53,819 bases of DNA from Clostridia bacterium (GTDB taxonomy: Bacteria; Bacillota; Clostridia; UMGS1883; UMGS1540): NCBI GenBank assembly GCA_017436645.1, contig JAFSCR010000021.1, positions 1 through 53,819 of the forward strand, given 5' to 3'. The position numbers were made by a program, and so were the translations under genes. Of this stretch, positions 7,117 to 16,848 are shown one piece after another. The notes under the pieces are model-generated. The model was not told the origin of the DNA. It made no database searches and saw nothing but the letters and a program-made list of their open reading frames with translations. Position 1 is the first letter of the stretch. The number at the start of each line of letters is the position of its first letter.

Positions 7117-8232
7117 ATGATTTTTTCCTGCGAAAAACAAACGCTTTCGGAAGCCGTTTCCACCGTTATGAAAGCGGCATCCAATAAAAGTACTATGCCG
7201 ATTTTGGAAGGTATTTTACTTGCATCCGACGGGGACAGTATCATTTTAAAAGCCAGCAACTTAGAGCTTGGCATTGAATGTAAAATTCCCGCAGATATTA
7301 AAGAAGACGGTGCCATCGTAACGGGGGATGTTCGTATCTTTTCCGAAGTTATTCGAAAGCTTCCCTCAGGTACAGTTAACATTACCGTGCAGGATAACTT
7401 TTCCACAACCGTGCAAAACGGAAAATCCGTTTATAACGTGCTTGGTATGAATCCCGAAGAATTTCCGGACCTTCCCGAAGTTCTGGAGGATTCCGGCATT
7501 ACCCTCTCGGCCGAAGTTCTTAAGAAAATGATTCGCCAGACGGTATTTGCCGCCGCAATTAAGAATGAAAGACCGCAGCTGACAGGCGTCTTTTTCGAAA
7601 TTGAGCCTTGTGCACTGCATATGGTAGCGCTGGACGGCTTCCGCATGGCTATTCATAATGAGCCTCTTTCGGAGAATCCGGATGAGGAACCCTACAGCTT
7701 TATTGTGCCGGCAAGAACGCTCCTCGAGCTTTCCAAAATTTTGCCCGATGATGACACGCCTGTTTTCATTACGGCAAGCACAAAGCACGTCAAATTCGCT
7801 TTTAATGATATTAAAGTTGTTTCCCGTCTTTTATCGGGAGAATATTTCCAATACCGCCAGATTATCCCCACAGATTTTAAGATTCAGACAACGCTTTCCG
7901 TTTCTGACCTTTTAACCTGCGTAGAACGTGCGGACCCCATTGTTTCCACAGATGTTTACAAAAACCCCGTAATTATGACACTTTCCGGCGATACCCTTGC
8001 CGTTGACTGCGTTACGGCAGTCGGTAAGGCCCATGACGTCATTGAAATTCCCGACTGCGGCAGCGAAATCCGTATTGGTTTTAACCAGCGGTATCTTTGT
8101 GATGCACTCTCTGCCTGTGACTGTGAGGAAATTATTCTGGAGCTTAACGGCAGCCGCAATCCTTGTATTATAAGACCGAAAGAAGGGGACGAGTTCCTCT
8201 TTATGGTTCTGCCTGTCCGTATCAGTGAATAA
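7117..8232 (+). CDS. dnaN: DNA polymerase III beta subunit (sliding clamp)
   Basis: Dimeric ring clamp that tethers the replicative polymerase and other DNA enzymes. The 371 residues have the family's normal length and the three-fold repeated clamp domain; the N-terminus MIFSCEKQTLSEAVSTVMKA and the C-terminal hydrophobic pocket strand ending FLFMVLPVRISE (the MLPVR-type motif) are typical. A strong AAGGAGG lies 11 bp before the ATG. The yaaA start follows 11 bp after the stop, so dnaN to gyrA is probably one transcript. Confidence 0.97.
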   Translation: MIFSCEKQTLSEAVSTVMKAASNKSTMPILEGILLASDGDSIILKASNLELGIECKIPADIKEDGAIVTGDVRIFSEVIRKLPSGTVNITVQDNFSTTVQNGKSVYNVLGMNPEEFPDLPEVLEDSGITLSAEVLKKMIRQTVFAAAIKNERPQLTGVFFEIEPCALHMVALDGFRMAIHNEPLSENPDEEPYSFIVPARTLLELSKILPDDDTPVFITASTKHVKFAFNDIKVVSRLLSGEYFQYRQIIPTDFKIQTTLSVSDLLTCVERADPIVSTDVYKNPVIMTLSGDTLAVDCVTAVGKAHDVIEIPDCGSEIRIGFNQRYLCDALSACDCEEIILELNGSRNPCIIRPKEGDEFLFMVLPVRISE

Positions 8233-8243
8233 GAGGTAAAAAA

Positions 8244-8453
8244 ATGGAAGAAACAATCATCCTTCGGGGCGAATATATAAAGCTTGATCAGGCGCTGAAG
8301 CACGTACTTGGTGTAAGTGGCGGCGAAGCGAAAGATATGATACTGGATGGCCGTGTGTTTGTAAACGGTGAAGAAGCGTTTCAGCGTGGAAAAAAGCTGC
8401 GAGACGGCGACACCGTGGAAACGGACGATGTAAAAATTTTCATTAAAGAGTAG
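8244..8453 (+). CDS. yaaA: S4-domain RNA-binding protein YaaA
   Basis: A 69-residue protein consisting almost only of an S4 RNA-binding fold (LDQALKHVLGVSGGEAKDMI ... RVFVNGE ... KLRDGDTVE). The same gene sits between dnaN and recF throughout Firmicutes. Its exact RNA target is not established from sequence. It is packed between dnaN (11 bp) and recF (10 bp). Confidence 0.92.
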   Translation: MEETIILRGEYIKLDQALKHVLGVSGGEAKDMILDGRVFVNGEEAFQRGKKLRDGDTVETDDVKIFIKE

Positions 8454-8463
8454 GATATAAGGC

Positions 8464-9555
8464 ATGAAACTAAGTCGCCTTTCGGTTTCCGATTTTCGGA
8501 ATTTTGAAACTGCAGAGCTGGAATTTTCGGAAGGGCTCAACGTCATTTACGGGAAAAACGCCCAAGGGAAAACAAACCTTTTAGAGGCAGTGTGGCTTTT
8601 TACGGCGGCAAAAAGCTTCCGTGCGGTTGGGGACAGCGAAATGATTCGTTTTGAAAAGGATGCCGCAACCGTAAAAACAGAATTTTTTGCGTTCGGCCGT
8701 GAAAACAGCGGCGAAATTATTATAAGCCCGGGGAAGAGAAAACTCATTAAAATCGGCGGCGTGCCGCTGGAAAAAACGAGTGAGCTCCTCGGCCAGTTTC
8801 CTTGTGTACTTTTTAGTCCTGACGAACTCCATATCGTAACCGGTGCGCCTGAAGTGAGAAGGCGGTTTATTGACAGCGCCATCAGCGCTTTTCGTCCTGC
8901 TTATTACGGTGCACTCCGTGCATATTTAAGAGTCTGGAAACAGAAAAATGCACTGCTGAAAACAGGCCCCGAAAAAGAAGCTTTATCCGTCTGGAATGTG
9001 CAGCTTGCAAATGAAGGCGCACGCCTTATGCAATACAGAAAGGCATTTTTTGAGGCCCTTTCCCCCATTTGTGCCGAAATGCACAGAGAAATTGCCGGAA
9101 AGAACGAAGAACTTGAGGTTTTATATGTACCTTCCTGTCCGCTTTCTCCATCTTTGGAGGAACAGAAAACACTTCTTTATGAAGCCCTTGAGAAAAAGCG
9201 GGAAGCAGAAATTTATCAGGGCCTTTCCCTGATCGGCCCTCACAGAGATGAAATGAAATTTACCGTTTCGGGAAAAGATGCCCGTGCATTTGCTTCGCAG
9301 GGACAAATGAAAACGTGTGCCCTTTCCTTAAAGCTTGCACAAGGGGTGCTCCTTGAAGAAAAAACAGGGGAAGAACCGCTGATTCTTCTTGACGATGTGT
9401 TCGGGGAACTGGATGGGGACAGAAGTCAGTTTCTCCTTTCCCATCTTGCCGGAAAACAGGTGATTTTAACCTGTACGGAAAAAGAAGGCCCTGTAGAAAG
9501 GGCGGGGAAAAGGTTTTTTGAAGTAAAGGATGGGTCTATATGTATATCCACATAG
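8464..9555 (+). CDS. recF: DNA replication and repair protein RecF
   Basis: SMC-like ABC ATPase that helps load RecA at single-strand gaps. At 363 residues it has the normal length. Walker A GKNAQGKTN (30-38), the signature region FASQGQMKT and the Walker B segment LILLDDVFGELD are all present. Its last 16 bp overlap the start of remB, an arrangement common in this operon. Confidence 0.97.
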   Translation: MKLSRLSVSDFRNFETAELEFSEGLNVIYGKNAQGKTNLLEAVWLFTAAKSFRAVGDSEMIRFEKDAATVKTEFFAFGRENSGEIIISPGKRKLIKIGGVPLEKTSELLGQFPCVLFSPDELHIVTGAPEVRRRFIDSAISAFRPAYYGALRAYLRVWKQKNALLKTGPEKEALSVWNVQLANEGARLMQYRKAFFEALSPICAEMHREIAGKNEELEVLYVPSCPLSPSLEEQKTLLYEALEKKREAEIYQGLSLIGPHRDEMKFTVSGKDARAFASQGQMKTCALSLKLAQGVLLEEKTGEEPLILLDDVFGELDGDRSQFLLSHLAGKQVILTCTEKEGPVERAGKRFFEVKDGSICIST

Positions 9556-9803
9556 GCGGCACACACGCTGTCAGAATGCGAGATATCATCGGCATTATGG
9601 ATATTGAAAATACCAGTACTTCCAAGGTAACAAGGGATTTTCTGCGGAAAAAAGAGAAGGAAGGAAAAGTCATTACCACTTCCTACGATTTGCCGAAATC
9701 CTTTGTTGTAACCGAAGAGTACGTGTATATAACGCCTGTTACGAGCCAGACGCTTGAAAAGCGTTTTAAACTCTTTACGGGCAAAACGGGAAGAAAGGAA
9801 TAA
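9540..9803 (+). CDS. remB: Extracellular-matrix regulator RemB-type protein (DUF370)
   Basis: An 87-residue member of the RemA/RemB family. The N-terminus [20 protein letters not shown] is characteristic, and the gene lies between recF and gyrB as yaaB/remB does in Bacillus. In Bacillus subtilis RemA and RemB promote matrix gene expression; here the role is inferred by homology. The start lies inside recF and the stop is 5 bp before gyrB. Confidence 0.9.
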   Translation: MYIHIGGTHAVRMRDIIGIMDIENTSTSKVTRDFLRKKEKEGKVITTSYDLPKSFVVTEEYVYITPVTSQTLEKRFKLFTGKTGRKE

Positions 9804-9808
9804 ATAAC

Positions 9809-11725
9809 ATGGAAAATAATCTGGAAAATGTAGCCACAAATTATGACGGCAGTCAGATTCAGGTTCTGGAAGGCTTGGAGGCAGTCAGAAAAAGGCCGGG
9901 TATGTATATCGGGTCTACTTCCTCTATGGGTCTTCACCACCTGGTATACGAAATTGTGGACAACTCCATTGACGAAGCCCTGGCAGGCTTTTGTTCCCAT
10001 ATTGAAATTACAATCGAAGCGGATAACTCCATAACCGTTACGGATAACGGCCGTGGTATTCCCGTTTCCATTCAGCCCCAGACGGGTCTTCCCGCAGTTG
10101 AGGTTGTATTTACCGTTCTCCACGCCGGCGGTAAATTCGGCGGTGGCGGATATAAGGTTTCCGGCGGTCTCCACGGCGTTGGTGCATCTGTTGTAAACGC
10201 CCTTTCTGAAAGCCTTGAGGTAAACGTTTACCGTGAAGGGGAAGAATATCATCAAAGATACAGCCGCGGTAATGTTCTTTGCCCCTTAGAAAAAGTCGGA
10301 AAAACAGACAAGCAGGGTACACGGGTACACTTTAAGCCTGACGGCGAAATTTTCGATGAGCTTGTCTACGACTATGACATACTTCTCCGCCGTATGCGTG
10401 AGCAGGCATTCCTCAATGCAGGCGTCCGCATTACCCTTGAGGATAAGAGAGAAGAAGCAAAGAAGGAAACCCTTTATTATGAAGGGGGCATAAAGTCTTA
10501 CGTTGAGTACCTCAATAAAAGCAAAACGCCCCTCCATACGGAAATTATATATCTCGAACAGATTGAAGACGTCCGTGCGGCACAGATTGCACTCCAGTAT
10601 ACGGACAGCTACACCGAAACGGTGGTAAGCTTTGCAAACGATATTAAAACTACGGAAGGCGGTATGCACGAAACAGGTTTCCGTGCCGGTCTTACAAAGG
10701 TTTTAAATGATTATGCAAGAAAAAATAAGATTTTAAAGGATTCCGACCCCAATTTCTCGGGTGAAGACGTCCGTGAAGGCATCACGGCCATTATCAGCGT
10801 AAAGCTGCAGGAAGCACAGTTTGAAGGCCAGACGAAAACAAAGCTCGGTAACAGCGAAATGAGAACCTTGGTGGAAGGCCTTGTGAATAATAAGCTTGCT
10901 TCTTTCCTCGAAGAAAATCCCACCGTGGCAAGAACAATCCTTGAAAAAGCACTCCTTTCTTCCCGTGCCCGTGAGGCCGCCAGAAAGGCAAGAGATAATG
11001 CCAGAAGAAAAACAGGGCTTGACAGCCTTTCTCTCCCCGGCAAGCTTGCAGACTGCTCTTCAAAAGACACCACCTCCACCGAAATTTACATCGTTGAGGG
11101 TGATAGTGCAGGGGGCAGTGCAAAACAGGGGCGTGACCGTAACTTCCAAGCGATTTTGGCCCTTTGGGGTAAGATGCTCAACGTTGAGAAAAGCCGTGTT
11201 GACAAGGTTATCGGCAACGACAAGCTGACCCCCATTATTGCCGCCATCGGTGCAGGCATCGGGGATGAATTTGATATCAATAAAGTCCGCTACGGCAAAA
11301 TTATTATTATGGCCGATGCTGACGTGGACGGCTCTCATATCCGTACACTTCTTCTCACCTTCTTCTTCCGCTTTATGCGGCCCCTTATCGATGAAGGCAG
11401 AGTGTACCTTGCCCAGCCGCCCCTTTATAAGGTGTTCAAAGGCAAGAAAGAAAAATATGCCTATACGGATAACGAACTCCAGCTGGCACTTATGGAAATC
11501 GGTGAAGATTCCAAGGTGCAGCGCTATAAAGGTCTTGGTGAAATGAACGCCGAACAGCTCTGGGAAACCACCATGAACCCTGAAACGAGAACGCTTCTTA
11601 GGGTCACCTTGGAAGATGCCATTGCCGCCGATGAAATTTTCACAATCCTCATGGGCGACAAGGTAGAACCCAGACGTGATTACATTATCGAACACGCCAC
11701 AAGCGTTAAAAATCTGGATATTTAA
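9809..11725 (+). CDS. gyrB: DNA gyrase subunit B
   Basis: ATPase subunit of gyrase, which introduces negative supercoils. The 638 residues contain the GHKL ATPase motifs [14 protein letters not shown] and DNGRGIP, the transducer domain, the TOPRIM domain with [15 protein letters not shown] and the metal-binding [14 protein letters not shown], and the conserved C-terminal [19 protein letters not shown]. The absence of a large insert in the TOPRIM domain is typical of Firmicutes. It lies 14 bp before gyrA. Confidence 0.98.
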   Translation: MENNLENVATNYDGSQIQVLEGLEAVRKRPGMYIGSTSSMGLHHLVYEIVDNSIDEALAGFCSHIEITIEADNSITVTDNGRGIPVSIQPQTGLPAVEVVFTVLHAGGKFGGGGYKVSGGLHGVGASVVNALSESLEVNVYREGEEYHQRYSRGNVLCPLEKVGKTDKQGTRVHFKPDGEIFDELVYDYDILLRRMREQAFLNAGVRITLEDKREEAKKETLYYEGGIKSYVEYLNKSKTPLHTEIIYLEQIEDVRAAQIALQYTDSYTETVVSFANDIKTTEGGMHETGFRAGLTKVLNDYARKNKILKDSDPNFSGEDVREGITAIISVKLQEAQFEGQTKTKLGNSEMRTLVEGLVNNKLASFLEENPTVARTILEKALLSSRAREAARKARDNARRKTGLDSLSLPGKLADCSSKDTTSTEIYIVEGDSAGGSAKQGRDRNFQAILALWGKMLNVEKSRVDKVIGNDKLTPIIAAIGAGIGDEFDINKVRYGKIIIMADADVDGSHIRTLLLTFFFRFMRPLIDEGRVYLAQPPLYKVFKGKKEKYAYTDNELQLALMEIGEDSKVQRYKGLGEMNAEQLWETTMNPETRTLLRVTLEDAIAADEIFTILMGDKVEPRRDYIIEHATSVKNLDI

Positions 11726-11739
11726 GGAGGGAATAACAT

Positions 11740-14205
11740 ATGTTTAATCTTGAAAATGAAAAAATTATTCCCGTTGAGATTTCCAAAGAGATGAAAACGG
11801 CGTACATAGACTACGCCATGAGCGTTATTATCGGCCGTGCCCTCCCCGATGTGCGGGACGGTTTAAAGCCGGTACACCGCCGCATTCTCTACACCATGAA
11901 TGAAGACGGCATCACGGCAGACAAGGCATACCGCAAGTGTGCAACGACGGTCGGTGACGTGCTCGGTCGGTACCATCCCCACGGTGACGCCTCGGTTTAC
12001 GATGCACTCGTTCGCCTTGCACAGGACTTCTCTCTCCGTTACCCCCTCATTGACGGGCAGGGTAACTTCGGTTCGGTGGACGGTGACCCCCCTGCCGCAT
12101 ACCGTTACACGGAAGCCAGAATGGCACGGCTTGCCCACGAAATGGTGGCCGACATTGAAAAGGATACCGTTGATTTTACCCCCAACTTCGATGAAAGATT
12201 AAAAGAACCCGTTGTGCTCCCGTCCCGTTTCCCGAACCTTCTCGTAAACGGTTCTTCGGGTATTGCCGTCGGTATGGCAACCAACATTCCGCCCCATAAC
12301 CTCGGCGAAGTGATTGAAGCCATTGATGCGATGCTCCAGGACCCCGAAATTGATATTGAAGAAATTATGAATATCATAAAGGGGCCGGACTTCCCCACCG
12401 CAGGTCTTATCCTCGGCCGAAGCGGCATTCGCAGTATGTATACAAAAGGCCGCGGCCACATTATTATGCGTGCCCGTGCCACCGTTGAGGAACACGGCGG
12501 AAGAGAAAGAATTATCGTAACAGAAATCCCCTATCAGGTCAATAAAGCACGCCTTATCCAGAAAATTGCCGACCTTGTAAAGGAAAAGAGAATTGAAGGC
12601 ATTTCCGATATCCGTGACGAAAGTGACAGAGAGGGTATGCGAATTGTTATAGAGCTGAGAAAAGACGTAAACGGTAACATCATCTTAAATCAGCTTTACA
12701 AAAACACCCAGATGCAGGAAACCTTCGGTGCCATTATGCTTGCCATTGTAAACGGCCAGCCGAAGATTTTAAACATCAAGGAAATGCTGTGGCACTATAT
12801 CAATTTCCAGGAAGAAGTAATCCGCAGAAGAACTGCCTTTGATAAGAAGAAGGCGGAAGCGAGAGCACATATCTTGGAAGGCCTCAGAATTGCCCTTGAT
12901 CACATTGACGAAATTATCCGCATTATCCGCCAGAGCTATGACGATGCAAAGCCTCGCCTGATGGAAGCCTTCGGCCTTTCCGAAGTGCAGGCACAGGCAA
13001 TACTCGATATGCGCCTTGCACGCCTGCAGGGTCTCGAAAGAGAAAAAATTGATGCAGAATATAATGAGCTTTTAGAAAAAATTGCTTATTATACAAAAGT
13101 TCTGGAAAGCGAACAGATGGTAAAGGATATTATCCGTGAAGAGCTGGATGTGATCAAGAATAAATTCGGTGATGACAGACGGACCGAAATTACCGCAATG
13201 GTAGGCGATATTGAAGATGAGGACCTGATTGACGAGGAAGAAAGCGTCTTTACCCTCACCCACTTCGGCTACATTAAACGTGTGCCTGCTTCCACGTACC
13301 GCAGTCAGCGCCGTGGCGGCCGTGGTATTACAGGTCTTTCCACAAGGGAAGAAGACTTTGTGGAAACCCTCTTTACAGCCTCTACCCATGCCCACATTCT
13401 GTTCTTTACAAACCGTGGCAGAATGTATCACTTAAAAGGCTACCAGATTCCCGAATCGGGCAGACAGGCTAAGGGTACCGCAATCGTAAATCTCCTGCCC
13501 CTTGCTCCCGAGGAAAAAGTGATGACCATGCTTGCTATCCGTGAATTTGAGGAAGAAACGGCACTGATCATGGCAACCAAAATGGGTACCATTAAAAAGA
13601 CGCTGCTTTCTGAATTTAACATGGGCAGACGTGGCGGTCTGAATGCCATTGGCCTCAATGACGGGGACGAACTCATCAGCGTCCGCCTTGTAAAAGAAGG
13701 CGACAATGTAATTGTGGGTACCTATAACGGTATGGCAATCCGCTTTATGGAAGAAGACGTCCGTCCCATGGGCAGAACGGCCCACGGTGTCCGTGCCATT
13801 AAGCTCAGAGAAGGGGACAGCGTAATCGGCATGACAACGGCACGGGAAGATGCTGAGCTTCTGGTTGTTACCGAAGGCGGCTACGGTAAGCGTACTACGC
13901 TTGATGCTTACAAGATTCAGTCCCGTGGCGGTATCGGTATCCGCACATATAAGATTACAGAAAACACAGGCAATATCGTTGGCATCAGCACCGTAACCGA
14001 TGGTGAGGATATTATGATGATTACATCGGAAGGCGTTATTATCCGTATGGCTGCCGCTACCATTTCCAGTATCGGCAGAAATACACAGGGCGTCCGCCTT
14101 ATCCGTATGGAAGAAGGCGTAAATGTTGTGTCCATCGCCCTTACGGAGCATGAAGAAGAGGCGGAAGAAGACGAAACTGCAACAGAAGAAACAACCGAAG
14201 AATAA
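11740..14205 (+). CDS. gyrA: DNA gyrase subunit A
   Basis: Breakage-reunion subunit of gyrase, 821 residues. The catalytic tyrosine is Tyr123 in YRYTEARM. The gyrase-specific GyrA box QRRGGRG is present in the C-terminal beta-pinwheel domain, which separates it from ParC. The quinolone-determining stretch is [10 protein letters not shown]: the position equivalent to E. coli Ser83 is Ala84, next to Ser85, and the acidic residue equivalent to Asp87 is Asp88. The tail is very acidic. TAAGGAGG precedes the start. Confidence 0.98.
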   Translation: MFNLENEKIIPVEISKEMKTAYIDYAMSVIIGRALPDVRDGLKPVHRRILYTMNEDGITADKAYRKCATTVGDVLGRYHPHGDASVYDALVRLAQDFSLRYPLIDGQGNFGSVDGDPPAAYRYTEARMARLAHEMVADIEKDTVDFTPNFDERLKEPVVLPSRFPNLLVNGSSGIAVGMATNIPPHNLGEVIEAIDAMLQDPEIDIEEIMNIIKGPDFPTAGLILGRSGIRSMYTKGRGHIIMRARATVEEHGGRERIIVTEIPYQVNKARLIQKIADLVKEKRIEGISDIRDESDREGMRIVIELRKDVNGNIILNQLYKNTQMQETFGAIMLAIVNGQPKILNIKEMLWHYINFQEEVIRRRTAFDKKKAEARAHILEGLRIALDHIDEIIRIIRQSYDDAKPRLMEAFGLSEVQAQAILDMRLARLQGLEREKIDAEYNELLEKIAYYTKVLESEQMVKDIIREELDVIKNKFGDDRRTEITAMVGDIEDEDLIDEEESVFTLTHFGYIKRVPASTYRSQRRGGRGITGLSTREEDFVETLFTASTHAHILFFTNRGRMYHLKGYQIPESGRQAKGTAIVNLLPLAPEEKVMTMLAIREFEEETALIMATKMGTIKKTLLSEFNMGRRGGLNAIGLNDGDELISVRLVKEGDNVIVGTYNGMAIRFMEEDVRPMGRTAHGVRAIKLREGDSVIGMTTAREDAELLVVTEGGYGKRTTLDAYKIQSRGGIGIRTYKITENTGNIVGISTVTDGEDIMMITSEGVIIRMAAATISSIGRNTQGVRLIRMEEGVNVVSIALTEHEEEAEEDETATEETTEE

Positions 14206-14210
14206 AAAAA

Positions 14211-14232
14211 TAGGGCGGAGAAATCCGCCCTA
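14211..14232. terminator. Terminator-like hairpin after gyrA
   Basis: A perfect 9-bp stem TAGGGCGGA/TCCGCCCTA with a 4-nt loop, 5 bp past the gyrA stop. The T-run is clear only on the minus strand (AAAAAAA on the plus side before the stem), so termination of the plus-strand operon may be partial and could allow read-through into yvcK. Confidence 0.6.
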
Positions 14233-14311
14233 TACTTTAACCGAAAAAGGTGTAACCACTTCAATCTCGTAAAGAACAAAACGGCACAAACGAACGGGAC
14301 GGTGATTTTGT

Positions 14312-15301
14312 ATGAAAGAAATGAAAATCGTAACCATCGGCGGCGGCACGGGCATGAGCACCATGCTCCGTGGCCTTAAAAAACATACGAAAAACCTGAC
14401 AGCAATCGTTACTATGGCAGATGACGGCGGCGGCAGCGGCAGACTCCGTGAGGATCTTGGTGTTTTGCCCCCCGGTGACATCCGCAACTGCCTTGTGGCC
14501 CTTGCAGATGCAGAACCGATTATGGAAAAGCTTTTCGGATACAGATTTTCCCAAGGGGAACTGAAGGGCCAGAATGTAGGCAATCTCATTATTGCAGCGC
14601 TGGACGGCATGTATGGCAGCTTTGAGGAAGCCATTTTAAAGGTAAGTGAGGTTCTTGCCATTTCGGGAAGAGTGCTGCCTGTTACAACCGAAAATGTACA
14701 TATCAGTGCCCGTCTTTCCGACGGCGCCGAAATCCTCGGTGAATCGAGAATCGGCGGCGCAAAAATCGCCCATGGCTGTAAAATTGAAGAAATCAGCCTT
14801 GTTCCCCGCCGTGCGGCGGCGGCAAGCGGCGTGATTGAAAGTATTTTCGAGGCCGATGCGGTAATCCTCGGCCCGGGGAGCCTTTATACAAGCGTCATCC
14901 CCAACCTTTTGGTGGAGGGCGTTGCCGATGCCCTTCGGGAAACGAAGGCGACCAAAATTTATGTTTGCAACGTCATGGGCCAGCCGGGAGAAACGGAAGG
15001 ATACACAGCCTTTGAACACGTGGAGGCGCTTTTCCGCCACGGGGGCGACGGCCTTCTCGACTATTGCCTTGTTAACACCGGCAGCTTTGACGAAAAAATA
15101 TTAAAACGGTATAAAAAAGACGGCCAGACCCCTGTAATGATTGACGAAGCGGCCTTTTTACAGATGGGAATTACCCTCATAAAAGAAGATTTAATCGGCA
15201 CGGATACAAGCCTTGCCCGTCATAATCCTGACCGGCTTGCAGAAAGCCTGATGCGGTTTTTAAGTAGAGTGGAAGGCAAGAAACTTTCTCCCATCTGTTA
15301 G
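14312..15301 (+). CDS. yvcK: YvcK/CofD-like gluconeogenesis factor
   Basis: A 329-residue protein of the YvcK family, structurally related to CofD (2-phospho-L-lactate transferase) but needed in Bacillus for growth on gluconeogenic carbon and for cell-wall balance; UDP-sugar binding has been reported for the family. Seen here: the N-terminal nucleotide loop GGGTGMS, the conserved DDGGGSGRLR, PPGDIRNC and the segment ILGPGSLYTSVIPNLLV. In most Clostridia it lies between rapZ and whiA; here rapZ is absent and whiA is 5 kb downstream. The ATG at 14321 (MKIVTIGGG) is an alternative start. Confidence 0.95.
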   Translation: MKEMKIVTIGGGTGMSTMLRGLKKHTKNLTAIVTMADDGGGSGRLREDLGVLPPGDIRNCLVALADAEPIMEKLFGYRFSQGELKGQNVGNLIIAALDGMYGSFEEAILKVSEVLAISGRVLPVTTENVHISARLSDGAEILGESRIGGAKIAHGCKIEEISLVPRRAAAASGVIESIFEADAVILGPGSLYTSVIPNLLVEGVADALRETKATKIYVCNVMGQPGETEGYTAFEHVEALFRHGGDGLLDYCLVNTGSFDEKILKRYKKDGQTPVMIDEAAFLQMGITLIKEDLIGTDTSLARHNPDRLAESLMRFLSRVEGKKLSPIC

Positions 15302-15317
15302 CTTTTTGTAAAAAGCA

Positions 15318-15346
15318 TTGCGTTGAGGCGCTGAATGTGATATAAT
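15318..15346 (+). promoter_or_regulatory. Candidate promoter at the head of mini-hairpin array 2
   Basis: -35 TTGCGT (15318-15323), 17-bp spacer, consensus -10 TATAAT (15341-15346). Transcription would run through the array towards the lipoprotein gene. The same TATAAT recurs at 15563-15568 in the second copy of the 40-bp head, but without a recognisable -35 box. Confidence 0.5.
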
Positions 15347-15379
15347 GCTTTCATCAGAGATGAAAGCAATGAATTGCCT
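15340..15379. repeat. 40-bp direct repeat (array head), copy 1
   Basis: Identical to 15562-15601. It contains TATAAT running directly into a 10-bp hairpin TGCTTTCATC-aga-GATGAAAGCA (15346-15368), then the first ATGAATTG spacer. The two heads are 222 bp apart and each opens an array module. Confidence 0.9.
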
Positions 15380-15529
15380 TCGGCGTGAATTGAAATCTGT
15401 GATTTCATGAATTGAGCCTTGCGGCTCATGAATTGCACTAAAGTGCATGAAAAGGCGATTCAATTCATGGAGCGAAGCGAGAAATCATGGCGAACCGCCA
15501 ATTCATGACAACGACAGTTGTCAATTCAT
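15369..15529. repeat. Mini-hairpin array 2, module A (8-nt spacer ATGAATTG)
   Basis: Short hairpins alternate with an 8-nt spacer. Left half: GCC-ttc-GGC (15376-15384), GAAATC-tgt-GATTTC (15392-15406), GAGCC-ttgc-GGCTC (15414-15427), GCAC-taaa-GTGC (15435-15446), joined by ATGAATTG or GTGAATTG. After about 15447-15460 the spacer appears as its reverse complement CAATTCAT (15461, 15499, 15522) with hairpins GGCG-aac-CGCC (15489-15499) and GACAAC-gaca-GTTGTC (15507-15522). The architecture matches array 1 but the spacer differs. It lies in a 391-bp gap with no gene. Confidence 0.85.
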
Positions 15530-15561
15530 TAAAAATGACGCATCTTTCCTGTAACCTAATT

Positions 15562-15601
15562 ATATAATGCTTTCATCAGAGATGAAAGCAATGAATTGCC
15601 T
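15562..15601. repeat. 40-bp direct repeat (array head), copy 2
   Basis: Exact copy of 15340-15379. It opens array module B, which runs up to the lipoprotein start. Confidence 0.9.
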
Positions 15602-15680
15602 GCGGGCATGAATTGAAAATGATAAATTTTCATGAATGGAGCCTTACGGCGCATGAATTGCACCCACGGGGTGCATGAAA
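15591..15680. repeat. Mini-hairpin array 2, module B
   Basis: Hairpins GCC-tgcg-GGC (15598-15607), GAAAAT-gataa-ATTTTC (15615-15631), GCC-ttac-GGC (15641-15650) and GCACCC-acg-GGGTGC (15660-15674) joined by ATGAATTG (one copy ATGAATGG). All spacers are in the forward orientation. The last spacer decays into ATGAAAGG and supplies the AAAGG ahead of the lipoprotein ATG at 15693, so the array forms the gene's immediate leader. Confidence 0.85.
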
Positions 15681-15692
15681 GGCAGAAAAAAT

Positions 15693-16796
15693 ATGAAAAA
15701 ATGGATATGTATTTTGCTTGCGGCAGTACTTCTTCTGCCCCAAGGCTGTAAAAAACAGGGAACAACGCCCTCCTCGGAGAATGTCCCCTATAAAATTGCA
15801 ATTGTGACGGGCGGCCCCGTTTATAACGAGGCGATTTTCGCGGCAAAAAGGCTGGCGGAAAAGAACCCCGTATTTATTACCCGTACCTATCCGGACGACC
15901 TTTCGGCGGAAAACACGGTGTCTATCTGCACCGAGCTTTGCGGAGACCCGCTTGTTAAAGCCATCGTATTCGTCCGTGCCGTGGCAGGGATTGACGAAGC
16001 CGTAAGAAAAGTGAAAGAACTGCGGCAGGACATTCTCTTTATCGCAGGCGCCGATACGGAGGATGCAGGCTTTGTGGCACAGACGGCAGACCTTGTCTTT
16101 GCACAGGATATGTATACCATGGGTACGGAAGCGGTCAACGAAGCGTACCGCATGGGTGCAAAGCGGTTTATTCATTATACCTTTGCACGGCATCTTTTGA
16201 GTGAGCCTGTCCTTCGCCGAAGAGAGCTTATGGTGGAAAGATGCGAAGAACTGGGCATGGAATTTATTGATGTTACGTCCCCTGACCCCCACACGGCAGA
16301 CGGGGGCGGCGGTGAATCCCGCCTTTTCGTGGAAGAAGACGTTTCCCAGAAGGTGGGTGACTACGGTGCCAACACAGCATTTTATTCTACCGACTGCACC
16401 ATTCACACCTATATGATTAAAGCGGTGCTTGAATCGGGCGCCATTTATCCCCAGCAGTGCTGCCCCAACCCCTTCCACGGGTATACGGCATATTTCGGCA
16501 TTGATGTTGGAGAATACAGCGACCCCGAGGGCGTCCTTCGCCAGATTTCCCAAAACATTGCAAAGTACGGCAATACGGGCAGAATGGCCACATGGCCCCT
16601 CTCCTCCGATATTCTGATGGTGGATGTGGGCGCAGAATATGCGAGAAGATACTGCGAAGGGGAAATCGGGAAGGAACTCAGCCGTGAAGTGCTGGACGGT
16701 ATTTTTGCGGAAAAAACAAGCGGCAGATGCCATCTTGATGCGCTTTCCCATGCACCAAACGCCATTTTATTCTCCCTCGATTATTATATGCTTTAA
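15693..16796 (+). CDS. DUF3798-type periplasmic-binding-like lipoprotein
   Basis: The 367-residue product begins MKKWICILLAAVLLLPQGC, a lipoprotein signal with the modified Cys at 19, so it should be tethered to the outer face of the membrane. The rest reads like a type 1 periplasmic-binding-protein fold (IAIVTGGPVYNEAIFAAKRLAEK, LFIAGADTED) and matches what I know of DUF3798 proteins of Clostridia and Fusobacteria. Ligand unknown. An in-frame ATG 18 bp upstream is part of the hairpin array and less likely as start. No permease genes are adjacent. A strong hairpin follows. Confidence 0.85.
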   Translation: MKKWICILLAAVLLLPQGCKKQGTTPSSENVPYKIAIVTGGPVYNEAIFAAKRLAEKNPVFITRTYPDDLSAENTVSICTELCGDPLVKAIVFVRAVAGIDEAVRKVKELRQDILFIAGADTEDAGFVAQTADLVFAQDMYTMGTEAVNEAYRMGAKRFIHYTFARHLLSEPVLRRRELMVERCEELGMEFIDVTSPDPHTADGGGGESRLFVEEDVSQKVGDYGANTAFYSTDCTIHTYMIKAVLESGAIYPQQCCPNPFHGYTAYFGIDVGEYSDPEGVLRQISQNIAKYGNTGRMATWPLSSDILMVDVGAEYARRYCEGEIGKELSREVLDGIFAEKTSGRCHLDALSHAPNAILFSLDYYML

Positions 16797-16800
16797 AGAT

Positions 16801-16823
16801 AAAGGGGCTCGAGCGGCCCCTTT
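16801..16823 (+). terminator. Terminator after the DUF3798 lipoprotein
   Basis: Stem AAAGGGGC / GCCCCTTT with loop TCGAGCG, then CATTTCTC. The U-run is short and built into the arm, so efficiency may be moderate; pgeF follows 25 bp later. Confidence 0.65.
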
Positions 16824-16848
16824 CATTTCTCATAAGAAAGAGGCCTAT

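Noticed and set aside
9121..9306. Minus-strand open frames inside recF, gyrB, gyrA and other long genes
   Set aside because: They are shadows of genes whose plus-strand products are unambiguous family members.
15563..15568. Second sigma-A promoter in array 2
   Set aside because: TATAAT is part of the 40-bp repeat, but no -35-like hexamer stands 16-18 bp upstream.
15340..15680. CRISPR array or simple tandem repeat
   Set aside because: Same reasons as for array 1; the units are hairpins joined by 8-mers, not repeats with unique protospacer-like spacers.
16624..16848. N-terminal extension of pgeF
   Set aside because: It overlaps the DUF3798 lipoprotein gene in another frame and shows no family similarity; the later ATG has a ribosome binding site.
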